64,000 nt of DNA from Epiperipatus broadwayi. Lineage: Eukaryota; Onychophora; Udeonychophora; Euonychophora; Peripatidae. Where the stretch lies: NCBI GenBank assembly GCA_028023455.1, contig JAQFVV010012400.1, positions 12,903,748-12,967,747 on the forward strand, written 5' to 3'. Positions 25,179-38,006 of the stretch are shown piece after piece. The position numbers were made by a program, and so were the translations under genes. Below the pieces are notes generated by a model. It did no database searches and was not told where the DNA came from. It worked only from the letters and a program-made list of their open reading frames with translations. Positions within the stretch are counted from its first letter, which is position 1. The number at the start of each line of letters is the position of its first letter.

Positions 25179-25486
25179 CGGCGGTCCCCAACCTTTTTGC
25201 ACTCAAGAGCACATTTTATAATACCAGCCAGGTGGCGGGCACCATTTATTTTTTCAATGTAAATTTATAGTTGGATATTGTTAATAATAGACTCTTTTAC
25301 ACTGTAAAAATATAGTATGACCTACAATTTGATTAAAATACAATACAATAATTTATAAGAAATCTTAAAAATTAAATTTATTTGTATCAGATAAATAATT
25401 TTTTATCATGTTCGGATAGCGGCGGGCACATGTAAAATAGTCTGCGGGCGCCACGGTGCCCGTGGGCATAGGGTTGGGGACCCCTG
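25179..25486. mobile_element. hAT-type MITE with 8 bp TSD
   Basis: 308 bp, non-coding, with terminal inverted repeats: the left end CGGCGGTCCCCAACC pairs with a right end that reads CAGGGGTCCCCAACC on the complement. A perfect 8 bp duplication, AATTATAG, flanks it (25171-25178 and 25487-25494). The 8 bp TSD and CAGGG-type termini are diagnostic of hAT elements. No transposase is present, so it moved in trans. Confidence 0.9.
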
Positions 25487-25629
25487 AATTATAGTAAACT
25501 ACCGGATTCAATGAACTCACTCAATTTACACAAAAATAAAACTTCTTTATATAAATTCAATAAACATAGAAATAAACAGACATTAGTTTGTTTCATAAGC
25601 AACCAATTGAATAATTAATCTGGAATACA

Positions 25630-27048
<1,419 letters not shown>

Positions 27049-27072
27049 TATCAAAATTGGCACACTCAAAGT
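27049..27072 (+). promoter_or_regulatory. Probable primer-binding site of Gypsy B
   Basis: A few bases inside the 5' LTR lies 'ttggcacactcaaag', which begins TGG as a tRNA-CCA complement should. Its position matches 'attggcgcagtcacag' beside the 5' LTR of the 40 kb Gypsy copy. Confidence 0.5.
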
Positions 27073-27399
27073 TAGAACCTGATCATAGAAAAATTATATT
27101 GGTCCATGGGAGACACAAAGACTGCCTGTAGTAAAATTGATAGTCAAATTGCAAACCTGATAATAATAAAGATGATCATGCTCAGCTGAGCCATGTTAAA
27201 AAAGGCAGTGTATAGTAAATTAGTACAACAATTATAAATAAACTGATAAAGTGAGGGGGAAAAGGAATGGCTTCATTTGGCTAACTTGCATTACTGAGTT
27301 TGATGTTAGTAATGCTGCTGAATGATTGTTATAAATAATACACGTTTAGAATTTTTTAAGTTAATTGGAATTTAGGTTAATAAACATAAGGTAGCAGCA

Positions 27400-27960
27400 C
27401 TCTTATGCTTTTCAGACAGGAGAGTTATTAAAATAGTTAATAGATTATGTGAGTCTGTTTTAACAAATGATGTACATTATGAGGAAATAATTAGGAAGTT
27501 AAATGAATATTTTAGCCCTCATCTGCGTCTCCACATTGCTCATTTAAATTTAAAAACAAAAAGCAGCAAGCAAAGGGTAAGAAAAATAAAGAATATAATG
27601 AAATCATTAGAGAAATTCTTTAAAGGTTGTGAGTGTAGTGATTTTGTAGATGAAATACTCATCAATCAGCTACTTTTGCAATATGTTCAGAGAACAGCTT
27701 TTAATTGATTCAGATTTAACATAAAAGATGCTTTTTAAAAAAATGAATAACTTACAAGCTAATATTAGAACATGTGCACACATTTCAAAATAAAACAGAT
27801 GATAGCCAAAAGCCAGTAAGCAAGAATAAGAAAAAATAATTTGTTATTGCTATGAGAAAGCTGAACATACAGTAAAGATTGCAAGTGGAAAAAAATGTTT
27901 TAAATGTGGATTTAAAGTTCATTTGGCCATGTATGTAGGAAAGCTGAGAATGAGGACAAC
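27400..27960 (+). pseudogene. Gypsy gag remnant with degenerate zinc knuckle
   Basis: DRRVIKIVNRLCESV and KLNEYFSPHLRLH match the gag blocks GERVIEIANKL and QLNEYFNPQ of the 57 kb Gypsy copy. Downstream, CFKCGFKVHLAMYVGKA is a CCHC knuckle whose last Cys is lost. Stops are frequent. Confidence 0.65.
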
Positions 27961-28087
27961 CATGTAAAAAAACAATCACAGAAAAATAGGGAAGGCAAAA
28001 TATCCAATATACAATCTACTAAAAACATGGAAGTTACGAGACTGAAGCAATTTATAAATTAAATTGTAAATATGTGGACAAAATATT

Positions 28088-28330
28088 AGAGTGGAGATAG
28101 ATAGTGGTTCAGGATTATCTACAATGTTTAAGAAAGATTGGAGTTTACTGTCAGCTAATTATGTGAATATTCCAATAGAGAAGTCAAACATAAGGCTAAA
28201 AATATGAGTGGAAATGTGCTGAAAATTACTTGGTCAAGTGCCAACAAAATGTGAAAATAATTAACTTATCATTATATATAGTAAAAGAAAAGTTAGCCCT
28301 ATAACTGGTAAAGAATGGTTCAATAAGATA
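28088..28330 (+). pseudogene. Retropepsin remnant of Gypsy B
   Basis: VEIDSGSGLSTMFKKDW keeps the active-site DSGS of retroviral-type aspartic proteases. A downstream GKEWFNKIGI matches GREWFVPLGI in the 56.5 kb protease. Frameshifts follow. Confidence 0.65.
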
Positions 28331-28559
28331 GGAATTCATGAAAGTATTTCTTCACAATACTTTAATTCATGAAAGTATTGTGAAGAAATTTTATTGAGAT
28401 AGGAAATTCAAAAGAAATATTCAGACATGTTCAATGAGAAACTGAGTACAATGTTAATTAGCTCAATAGAAATAGAACTTTCCAAAATTCTTATTTGGTT
28501 GTTTGAAAACCATGCAAATTTTCCATTCAAATGGAAAGGTAAAGTGGAAAAAAAATCAG

Positions 28560-28900
28560 GGATTGGCTAATAAGGGTATATTTACATAGTCAAAATGTCA
28601 AATTGGCCACACCTATAGTGGTAATAACAAAACTTAATGGTCAAATCAGAATGTTGAAATTATAGAGTAACATAATAAATCATAGTGTGCTAAGATGCAG
28701 CTGAAGATAAGTTTATGCATTCGACAAACAAAACAAAATTAAGACTAAGTACTTCCAAGAGCTTATTTTATTGCTTTCATATTCAAAGCTGGAGAATATT
28801 ATAAGGCAGTGAAAAAGATGTGTAAGCTTATATATGTATAATCAAGGACATTTAAATTTATGTAAAATAGAAGTGAATTATTAGAATTGGAGTCTATTTC
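28560..28900 (+). pseudogene. Gypsy RT, first half
   Basis: ATPIVVITKLNGQIRML resembles RT block 1 of Gypsy polymerases. A TKLRLSTSKSLFYCFHIQ stretch resembles the 'L.TINT.KGLF' block. Reading stops where the Penelope-like segment begins; the second half resumes at 30650. Confidence 0.6.
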
Positions 28901-28929
28901 TGAAGAGTGGGAAGAATGAATATTTATGG

Positions 28930-30640
28930 TTGATGGAGTATGTGGAGTTAGCTATATGTATGCCTCCCTATCCTCCCATCTGGAATCCTCTCTCTCAATA
29001 TATTGAATGGCTACCAAGGATGTTATGAAGAGATGCCCTGTGGAAATGTGATACACAAAAAAGACAGAGCTACATTCTGGCTCGGCTGTGATTCTTGTGT
29101 ATGCATATTGGTTGCCGCAATACTTATGTAGACCAAGACACCTGGTATTCATCATAACAAATAGATTTACATCATGTCTGGGGCATTGGATTCTATGTAC
29201 TGTGCAAGGGATGAGATCAGATTCAAGTCTGTCCTTTGAGTTGTTCAGGAGTGTGTTGATAGAGAAGTGTGTGTGTGAAAAGTTGAGTTAGTAAGTGGGG
29301 GGGAATATTTTATTGAGTGTTTTGGTGAGTGTAAGGATATAGGTAGAAGCAACCATGAATGACATCAGAGGGGGGTATAGAAATAAGTTGTTGTAAAATT
29401 ACTTTATTTTCTTATTTAGAAGGTGATATTTAAATCCAACAGAAGTGAGACCTTTGATATATAATTCTATGTTAGCTTTCAGGTGGATTTGTATTTGCAT
29501 AGAGAGTAATTTTAAAATAGAAATGATAAGAGGCTGGCTAGTTTAGCTGTGATCGATTCTGGAAACATAAAGCTGTGGACTTCTATTAGTTTAATGTATA
29601 TGCAATAATAAAGCTGGGATGTGTCATGGCGTATTAATAGATTAAGGTATTTAAGATGTTGATGTGAGTCTTCCAATTCCATTGTGAAACATAGCACTGA
29701 CTGGCTTTGGAACTTTGTTTTGATATCTTGCATAGTCGGTACTGTGATGAAGATGATACCCATGTAGCATGTATATAAGACCTGGGGTGTGTTCAGTATA
29801 ATAGAAATGAATGACTATTTTTTCAAAATGGTTGAGGTATAAGCTGGAGATGACTCTACTGAGAAGAAGACCTATGGGCCAACCATTGGACATTTTGTAA
29901 TATTGCCATTAAATGTAGCTATGATATTGTTGTTGAATCAGAAGACGAATACTATAATAAGGTCTATGCATGGATGAGAATACTTTTGTCTAACTAGTTC
30001 ACTTTTGATTATACAGTATAGTAGATGATAATCTCCTGTTGATAGAATCAGACAGTTCTGTGATATCCAGTGAAGCTACTTTGTATGATGAGTTAGTATT
30101 GGAGTGTTTGGTACTGGCTATAAAATCAAAGGAAGACTTAATGACATACGTACCAAATCCTAGATAATCAGTCAGCCATTGGTTTATCATTTTGGCTATT
30201 TCAAAGTAATGGGAGCCCCCAAAATCCAGCATGAGTTTGAGGGGAGTGCCCAGTTTATGAGTCTTAGCATTGGCAAACATGCAGGCTGCAGATAGGTATA
30301 TTTTATAGTATTCCTTCTTAGTGAATGCTTTGCTGCAATGTTTGCATAAAATTTTGCCAAAAAATTTGTCTTTGTTATATTTTATATTGGAGGTGGGAAT
30401 AGTTTATTACATTTTAAAAACGTGAGATATAACAGTTATTTCTTTATATAAAGTAATAGCAAATAAATACTTAAATAAGGAATACATCCAGTGCCAAATG
30501 TGAAAAAAGTATTAGCTTCAAAAACCATCACACACTACAAAACTGGGCCTTAACTCCATCTTCCACCAAATACCTGTTATAAATAAATCAACAAAAAGTA
30601 TTAATTTTTAATAATCCCTGTCACTGAACATTTTTCAGAC
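28930..30640 (-). mobile_element. Penelope-like element RT remnant inserted in Gypsy B
   Basis: On the minus strand from 30280 the blocks NAKTHKLGTPLKLMLDFGGS, VIKSSFDFI and YKVASLDI match the Penelope RT series 'PK.HK.G.PLRPI', 'V.NSFDF', 'SFDV'. Further on come LSRVISSLYLNHFEK and FTMELEDSHQHLKYLNLLI, which fit 'AP.LA.I.M..FE' and 'FT.E.E....LPFLDVL'. The catalytic YVDD is destroyed by a frameshift near 29763. Edges are inferred from where Gypsy RT stops and resumes; the TSD was not found. Confidence 0.7.
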
Positions 30641-30649
30641 AAAAATTAA

Positions 30650-31070
30650 TGTTTTATTACAATGATGGTGCAACATGTTATTTTGATGACATACTCATTA
30701 TAGCTTGTTCTGAAGAAATGTTATGTCAAAGATTGTTAAAGTTTCCTGCAAATAAAAGAAATTTGTAATCAAATTAAATGCATTGAAAATTGTATGGAAC
30801 ATAAAGAAATTAGTCTTTCTAGAGAATGTATCTCAGACAATGGTAAATGATTATTGCCTGAGAAAATGTGGGATGCGAAAAATACGATCAGATTCAGGAA
30901 TGTTAAAGCATTCTAAGCATTTTTGGATCTGATAAATTATTGCCAAATTTTTTTTACATAATAAGGCTAAAGTAGCAATACCATTTTATGAATTATTAAA
31001 GAAAAATCAGAAATGGAATAAATTAGAAACTCATAAAGAAGACAAATATTTAATAGGTGAAAAGTTTGAG
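30650..31070 (+). pseudogene. Gypsy RT, second half
   Basis: GATCYFDDILIIACSEE carries RT motif C (YFDD), followed by a segment ending AKVAIPFYELLKKNQKW that fits the Gypsy RT-to-RNase H connection ('A.PL..LL.K...W'). It restores the RT broken at about 28.93 kb, showing that the Penelope-like piece is an insertion. Confidence 0.7.
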
Positions 31071-32094
31071 TAAGAGGACTTTCATAAAAAAAAAGTATAA
31101 ATTATAATTGTAGGGGCATCATCAAACAAATAGTAAAGCATGAGTAAGTAATGGACACTGTATTGGAGAAGTTTGAATCATGTTTTCAAAGGCAAATAGA
31201 AGAAATAGAATGTCCAAAAATAAAATTAACTTCTAAGAATATGAATAACTCTTGTGAAAAATAATAAATAATTGAATTATTACCAAATAAAGTGATTATA
31301 CCAAATGAAAACCAAGCTGAATTAGAATGTATGATTCTAATGAAATGGTGAAAATTCAGCATAAAGAAGTACCCATGGGACAAACAAAGATAAACACTTC
31401 TAGAGTAAAGGAAAGAATGAAATATATGTACTGAGCTAATTAATAAATATTTTGGCAATTAAATTTCAAGTAAGATAAAAATAGATTTTGAATAAATTAT
31501 TTTGATTTTAAAATGTGATTGTTATTGAAAGGAGAATATTTATAATAACAAAAAAAAACTTAATTAGTGTGAACTACATTATACTAATTAAATTTACAAA
31601 GTTGGATCTAAACTAATTAAATTCACTAAAGATTTACAATATCTGTAATTACCCTATTGCTTGAAATACTTCAGGAAGTACAAAAGAATGGATATATATA
31701 TAAACTGTAGCAGAGCAGGAAACACTCTCTTTTTAATCTTGAAGCTAGCTTGAAAGTAGATGATGTAAAACAATGAAAAAAAACTAGCGGGAGACATCTT
31801 TCCCCTTGGCTCCTGAAAATTATCATGCTGATTAAGGAATTAAACAGATTACCCTGATCTTACTATGTCTTTTATAAATCTAAAGAACTACTCAGACTAA
31901 AAGAAAAGATCTGAAGGTATAAAGTTGTTATATATTATCATAGACACACATTAAATAATAGACCTATTAGTAGTGTGAGAAATAATACTCATATAGAAAT
32001 TAATTGCTGAATTCTATGGTGAAAATAGAATATCTCTATTTATATATACTTATAAAATATTTGAATACAAATATATATACTGAAATTTAGATAA

Positions 32095-32352
32095 AATTAG
32101 AGAGGATTTGAACACATCCTTCAAATATAATATATATACAGAACTTTAGATATAATTAGAGGGGATTTGAGCGGAGACTTTTAAGCTCCCTTTAGCTATC
32201 CACTCCATCTTATATAACCAATACACATTACCACATATACATGTGAGAAAAATAAATGATTTCCAATATATGTATTTTATGCTGAACCACATTCATCAGT
32301 TGGTCCAGATCATCATTTCCCACACACACATATAATCAGTGCTCAGTGTATT
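32095..32352 (-). mobile_element. Hammerhead/tRNA-like repeat (HT family), copy 2
   Basis: Minus-strand order: 'ctgagcactgattat', (TG)n, hammerhead, 'ggtaatgtgtattgg', then a B-box-like T arm (plus 'ggggatttgagc', 32161). A second partial B-box segment is repeated about 60 bp further out ('gaggatttgaacac', 32102). Confidence 0.65.
32254..32313 (-). ncRNA. Hammerhead ribozyme candidate, HT copy 2
   Basis: Core CTGATGA is intact (32293-32299), but the second box reads AAAA instead of GAAA. The 2 bp stem III with tetraloop ACAT and the ATATTGG cleavage context are kept. In stem I this copy pairs ATGAT with ATCAT where the 60 kb copies pair ATAAT with ATTAT, a compensated A-U to G-C change. Confidence 0.5.
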
Positions 32353-33254
32353 AAATTATTAGAATCCTAAGTCACATTGAGTCACTAATTTATTGTGTCC
32401 TCTGTTTACATTACAAATTTTTTTTATTATTCTTACTCCTAAAAAATTGGGATTTTTCTAAATGGGGAATTAGGAGCTAAAACAGCCCCACTGTAATTGA
32501 TTAGTACAATACATAAGAATTGGGTTGTTTCCCAAAAGGAAATTCAAAGTGCTCACAAGTAGTGAAATCAATATTTTACATTAATAATAGCAAAAACATG
32601 ATTAACTAATATATGATATCATACAGTTGGTGACTAATTCATGATAATAATAGCAATTATAAAGCCATGTAGTAAAAGACAGTAGCCACAAATATATATT
32701 ATAATGGCAATGAAATTTCCATGGTATATGATTTTGAGTTTGTAGGTAAGCTCATTATCATTTTCTTTCTGATACAAATGAGCTTGTATAATTTTATTAC
32801 ATCTAAATGAACACACACACACAATCAGGCTATTGACAGGCTTCACAGATAGTAGATAGTGTAAAAACTTTCAGAAATGAAGGTCAATAATGAATACAAG
32901 TAAACAGTTCTTGACAGGAATATCTCCTGTTACTTTATAGGATAGGTTGTTGATTCATAAAAAGTGAAGTAATGTTTCATATTAAAATAATATTTGCTCC
33001 CTCTTTTTTGCTCAAATTATTTAAGATACTGGAGAGCCAATCATCATGATCCTCTCATGTCATCAACTATCTCCCTGTGCTAACTATAACAATAGAATCA
33101 TGTATTTGTGCAAGCATATTTCTATTCTTTAACTACATCTACAGCATTTTTGTTCGAACTTTAATCTTTTTAAGCTCAAATCCTTAAGAATTGCGAAAGC
33201 AATGATAAAGACAATTTTAGTAATTTCCTGAAGGATTGTGATGGTGTTCTACTT

Positions 33255-33456
33255 GTATTTTTATACTGGACTATTTCCATCATTTAATATATGTATTAAA
33301 TGTCTTAAGAAAAATTTAACTTTATTTAAATATTCCAAATACATTCAACTGTGATATTACTAACAGTTGAATGTATTTGGAATATTTAAATAAAGTTAAA
33401 TTTTTCTAAAGCTTTCAATATACATATTAGATGGAAATAGTCCAATATAAAAATAC
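33255..33456. repeat. Hairpin element, 45 bp perfect inner stem
   Basis: A foldback of about 200 bp. The inner arms 33308-33352 and 33363-33407 are perfect inverted complements over 45 bp with a 10 nt loop. The outer arms (from 'gtatttttatactgga') pair with mismatches out to 33255 and 33456. No TSD or coding. It could be a young foldback MITE or a small-RNA precursor. Confidence 0.85.
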
Positions 33457-34013
33457 AACAATTTTAGTAAGCTTGAAACTTTTACCTGTGATTTTTGTTC
33501 AAGATACAACACTAATGAGTTGGTTTGAAACTAGAATTGGATGAGACAGTAATTTCAGCAGACAAAAATTCTATGCTTAGAATTTTGAGATTTCTATGAT
33601 TACCATAGAAGTGGAAGGGCCTGGAAAAAAATGGTCTAAAAATGTCCTTTCTTATATAATCTGACTAGGATATTGTGACTGGTAGATTACTCACCACATC
33701 AACAGAAACAAAAATAGAAATAATGTCAGTAATAATGGTAAAGCATGAGGCAGTGGTACAATTTTATTTAATATAAATTGTTCAAAATCAGACTGTACTA
33801 ATGACCAAAGTACTATCATGATTTAAAATTGATATAGCTAGTCTTGTATGCATCTCCAGGATATGGGGCATGTTTAATAGAACAAATAAGTGGATGAATA
33901 TAAGGTTTTTACCAGTCAGTGAAATCATTTTTTTTATTTTATATTTTAAATTATTACTCATAAGAAAAGTGATGTAGTTAATTTATATAACTAATTGGCA
34001 TTTAAATATAAAT

Positions 34014-34205
34014 ATGAGATATAAAGTAAATACAATACATTCTAGAATTCATAGAGCGGTAAATTATTCTTCAAGTAAAGAAGATTATGTTAAACAGATA
34101 GAATTAATTAAAAAAGAATTTGTAAATAATGATTATTTATATAAATTTATAAATGATAATATTAGATTAATAGAAAATAAGCTACAATCTATAAATAATA
34201 AATAA
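34014..34205 (+). pseudogene. Penelope RT C-terminal fragment
   Basis: 63 codons. Its helix-rich sequence (EDYVKQIELIKKEFVNNDY) fits the segment that follows the palm in Penelope RTs ('L..EL..I...F..N.YP..FI'). Short and isolated, but supported by the GIY-YIG remnant that follows in order. Confidence 0.6.
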
Positions 34206-34644
34206 GTAGTAATAAAGTTAATTATAGGTATAAAGACGGAATAATTATGTAGTTAAAAATTTAAATAAAGTTATATAGGTGAAATTAATAAAAAGTTTAG
34301 TAATATATTAAATGTTAAAGTAGTTAATAAAAGAAAAAAAATATAATTAGTATTTTAGAAAATAAATATATTAGTATTTATAATAAAAATTTAGATAATG
34401 AAATAAATAGCATATATGTGATTAATTGTAAAAAGTGTCAAATTAATAATATAATATAAAAATAAATTATTCTGGAGAAATGAAGAATTCAATATATAGA
34501 AGACTATTATAACATAAATATGATAAAAATTCACCGATATATTTATATAAATTAGAGACAGGCATGAGTTTGAAAAGATTCTATAAGGATGATACAATTT
34601 ACAGATAATAAAAGGGATAGAAAAATAAAAGGCTATTTATATTA

Positions 34645-35230
34645 ATAGTAAATTTTTAAAATTTTAATTTAGTAGTTGAAGTTAGGAGATATAAGAGGTG
34701 AGTTTTAAAAAATATGTTCAAAATAATAATATTATAGATAGATTAAAATAGATTATAAATTATTGAATGAATAAATTATAAATATTAATTGTTAATAAAA
34801 TGAATAATAATAATAATGTAAAATATAAAAGATATTAAGTTAGAGTTAAGTATTTAAAGAGTAATAAGAATAAAATAAAGAATATAAAAAAAATAAAAAA
34901 AATTAATTATATAAAAACAGGAAGAGGGAGCTGCTAATAAAATAAGTGTAAAATTTAAAGAGGGGGATATTAAAAGTATAACAGTAAAATTTTTAAAATT
35001 TGAATTTAGCATTGAAGTTAGGAGATATAAAAGGTGTTTAAAATAATATTATAAATTAAAATAGATTATAAATTATTAAATGAATAAATTATAAATAATG
35101 ATTGTTAGTAAAATGAAGAATAAAATAAAATAAAGATTAAAATAGTATATATATGTAGAAAAATTTTAAATTAATATAGAATGTAAAAAAGGGTAAAAAA
35201 TGAATAATAATAATGTAAAATATAAAAGAT
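34645..35230. repeat. Direct repeat with about 337 bp period in the Penelope 3' UTR
   Basis: 'gaagttaggagatataa' with its surroundings occurs near 34677 and again near 35013. The later 'aatgtaaaatataaaagat' occurs near 34815 and 35214. Very AT-rich. Confidence 0.6.
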
Positions 35231-35291
35231 ATTACAAGATGCATATATAAAATGTAAATTATATGTTCATGTATATTTATATATTTGTATT

Positions 35292-35345
35292 ATGTTGTAG
35301 TTCTGAAGACGATTGCTGGGGCAATCGGAACTGTAAACTGTAAAA
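35292..35345 (+). ncRNA. Hammerhead-like stem at Penelope 3' end
   Basis: CTGAAGA (35303-35309) is followed by a perfect 7 bp stem, CGATTGC/GCAATCG, with loop TGGG, then GAAC (35328-35331). This matches the hammerhead pattern CTGANGA-stem II-GAAA except for the last base. Hammerheads are known in Penelope-like elements. Stems I and III are not clear here. Confidence 0.4.
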
Positions 35346-36088
35346 GAGGGTGGTAAATAAAGCATTGTGTAACAATAGTAAAGTGCATAGATGATTTAGT
35401 ATTATATGAAAGAATTCATGGTGTTGAATGTGCTGTAGAATTCCTCAAGGTATTAAGGAAGATAAAATTCATCTTGCACATTGGTACTAAGGCTCATTAT
35501 GATCTATCATAAGATTCAGAGAAGTAAAACTTTTATTCCTTTGTTGGATATCATTATTACAGCAATATTATTAAAAAATTAAATTTTTCTTTAGCTAAAA
35601 GCTATTGGAAATGATATTAGTGTTATAAATTCAAATGATTTGGTTATTACGGAATTTTTGAGCCACACAAAGATTGATTATTGCAAGGACTTCATTTTGG
35701 CAGAGTATAAAGGAACATGGATGCATCCACACACAACACAAAAGCATTAACTCAGAATACAACACATTACATGAGAGCTTACAAGCACAAAATGTTTGAT
35801 AGATGATAGGTCAGTGTGCTCCAGGATTAAAATAGTTGTATTAAAAATTAGATATTATGTCAATCATATTTACAAAAAAATTCATATTAGTTCTTTAAAA
35901 GAATCTCTTATATATGGTAAATGTCAGCAGCTATTAAATACTAAAATTAGTAATTTAGACTTTCAAGACTGTCATATTACTGAAGCATGAAATTCTGTAA
36001 TGGGTTGTGTTATGGATGTAAGTAAATCTATTTTTGGCTTCATTAAAAAGAATCATAACTGGTTTTCTGATAATGATCATATTTCATA

Positions 36089-36175
36089 GCATCTGCCGGG
36101 ACGCGAACCCACACCCATCTGCAACCAACTACTTGCTTGCATGGCGGCTGCGATACCTCTCGGCTAACAATGCAA
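36089..36175 (-). repeat. tRNA-derived sequence (Ser/Leu-like), probable SINE head
   Basis: The minus strand has an A box, TAGCCGAGAGG (plus 36156-36166), a long variable-arm hairpin (TGCAA...TTGCA), and a B box, GGGTTCGCGTCCC (plus 36098-36110). A long variable arm points to a class II tRNA (Ser/Leu). The acceptor stem pairs imperfectly and no clear anticodon arm is seen, so a retroposed tRNA-like sequence is likelier than a working tRNA. Confidence 0.45.
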
Positions 36176-37149
36176 GACCTGATAATGATCATGATAAAGT
36201 AAATGTGGAATTTCACAAATTTGACATCTGAAGGCAGATATTAAACAATTGATAAAAAGGCTTAAAAATGATTGGTAGATTAAAACTACAAAGAAAAATA
36301 AGACTTTTGCTGTGGTCATTCTCCGTCTTTTTTAATTGCATAAAAAGTAATATAGGAACTTGTAAAGTGATATCACAATCCTATTAAAGTCAGAAATGGT
36401 ACTCTTTTATATAAATGATATTTTAAACATTTAAAAGAAATATTTTGATCATCTTTTAATACAAAATGGATATGACTTTTAATAGTATATCCATTTACCT
36501 ACCCATTTAGATTAGAACAAAGATATCCAGTTTAATGAAATCAAAACAACTTTTTGCAATTGATGTGTTGTATACATGTAAGTTAAAATGTATAAATCAA
36601 TTAAATTTAAAATTCCTGAGGGAAAAAATAAAAACTAATTATGTCTAAATTAGATCAGGTCTAATTATAAATAAGATAAAAACCGAAACCATGGAGTGCA
36701 GTACAAAGAGTGACTTTAGAGAACAATCGAAACAGACAATGTAAAAAATTCTTCAAAAATGTAATTCAATTATTCTGTCTGGAAATTCAATCACTGAGTA
36801 GCTAAGCAGAAGATTGAAGAGTGAAGAAAGAAAACAATGGAAGACCTTCAGCAAGAATGGTTATTGTCACATTATGTCTCACCATTCAAAGTTCAAAGGG
36901 AGCTTATGACATTTACAGATTGTACTAAACTTACTAATTTTTGATAAGCTTTAAGGCCCAGATTATAAATAATCATAGAAATAAAGATATTTGTGTACTT
37001 TATACTTGTAACTCTATTATGTTGTTTACATATTTTATAAATTAATACTAACCTAAAATTATTATTGCATATAAATTATTAACAAATTAATTCAGATAAT
37101 AAAAAGCTAATAGTTACTAGTCAGCAGGATTATTTATTTAATTAATTAT

Positions 37150-37998
37150 AATTATTGTATGTCTTGCTGTAGTACAACAGATCTAAACTTATTAGTAATC
37201 TTAAAAGTAGAAATGCTTCAGATCATGATGAAATATTTGAAGTTTTAAAATACATAATAGCTTCAAAAATATTGAAATTTTTAGAAACATTTGGACCTAT
37301 GAATATATTGCTTCCAATCGTAGATGAATATTTAGCAGAAAATCAATATAATTTTAGAGAATGAAGAAGCATCGGGAAAATGCAAAACAAATTTTAGGAA
37401 TAAAGGACTGATTTATATATTGTTTTTATTGATTTGGTTATGACATTTGATTCAGTTAAAAGCCCAGGTTGTGATATTATTTGAAATTATTTAAGTTGTC
37501 CATCAAAATTTATATCAAATTTTATAGCTTCTTTATGATGAAATGAAAGGGTTAAAACTACAGGTGAAAAAGCAGGCATTTGAAATAAAAACTGTCATTA
37601 AACAAGGACATATACTTGCTCCAATATTGTTTTCAATTCTTATGAAAATAGCCTTTGAAATTGATTATAGGCAGCTTACTCAATTAAGGATTGAGATAAG
37701 ATAAAAGTTAGACAATGGAATTATTAATTTGAGTCAATTAAAAATAAAATATATGCTGATGATTAAGATAATTTTGCCAGTTCAAAAGACAATTTCTAGA
37801 ATGAATTTAATGTTTTAAATGCAATATATAAAGAGTTTAGTTTATTAATTAATGTTCAAAAACTCAAATTCTTTATCAGCCAGAAACTTTTAGCTTGGAT
37901 GGTTATCAACTTGAGACTTTAAACCAGTTAAATATCTTGGTAGTTTTATAAGTAGAAAGGGCTTATATGTTGAGACTCTGAAGTGTGGCTGCTGCTTT
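37150..37998 (+). pseudogene. RTE-like LINE reverse transcriptase, 5' half of a split copy
   Basis: Plus strand, many stops. YIVFIDLVMTFDSV is RT motif A, KIYADD near 37755 is motif C, and YLGSFISRKGLYV near 37930 is the block that follows RT in LINEs. The coding then reads VAAAFNKA right up to the Gypsy insertion and resumes at 43999. Confidence 0.7.
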
Positions 37999-38006
37999 TA
38001 ACAAAG

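Larger units (their letters stand above)
31427..32508 (+). repeat. 3' LTR of Gypsy B with an HT repeat inside
   Basis: Starts TGTACTGAGC and aligns with the 5' LTR. At the point where the 5' LTR has the TATC microsatellite this copy has the hammerhead/tRNA-like repeat (about 32041-32352). Confidence 0.7.
33990..35360 (+). mobile_element. Penelope-like element, 3' part
   Basis: Begins with an RT C-terminal block (SIHRAV-type helix, then QIELIKKEFVNNDYLYKFI), continues with YVINCKKCQ (start of GIY-YIG) near 34420, and YLYKLETGMSLKRFYKD (end of GIY-YIG) near 34560. An AT-rich 3' UTR with a direct repeat follows, and then a hammerhead-like stem at 35303. The GIY-YIG endonuclease after RT is the canonical Penelope layout. 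Dead, 5'-truncated. Confidence 0.65.
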
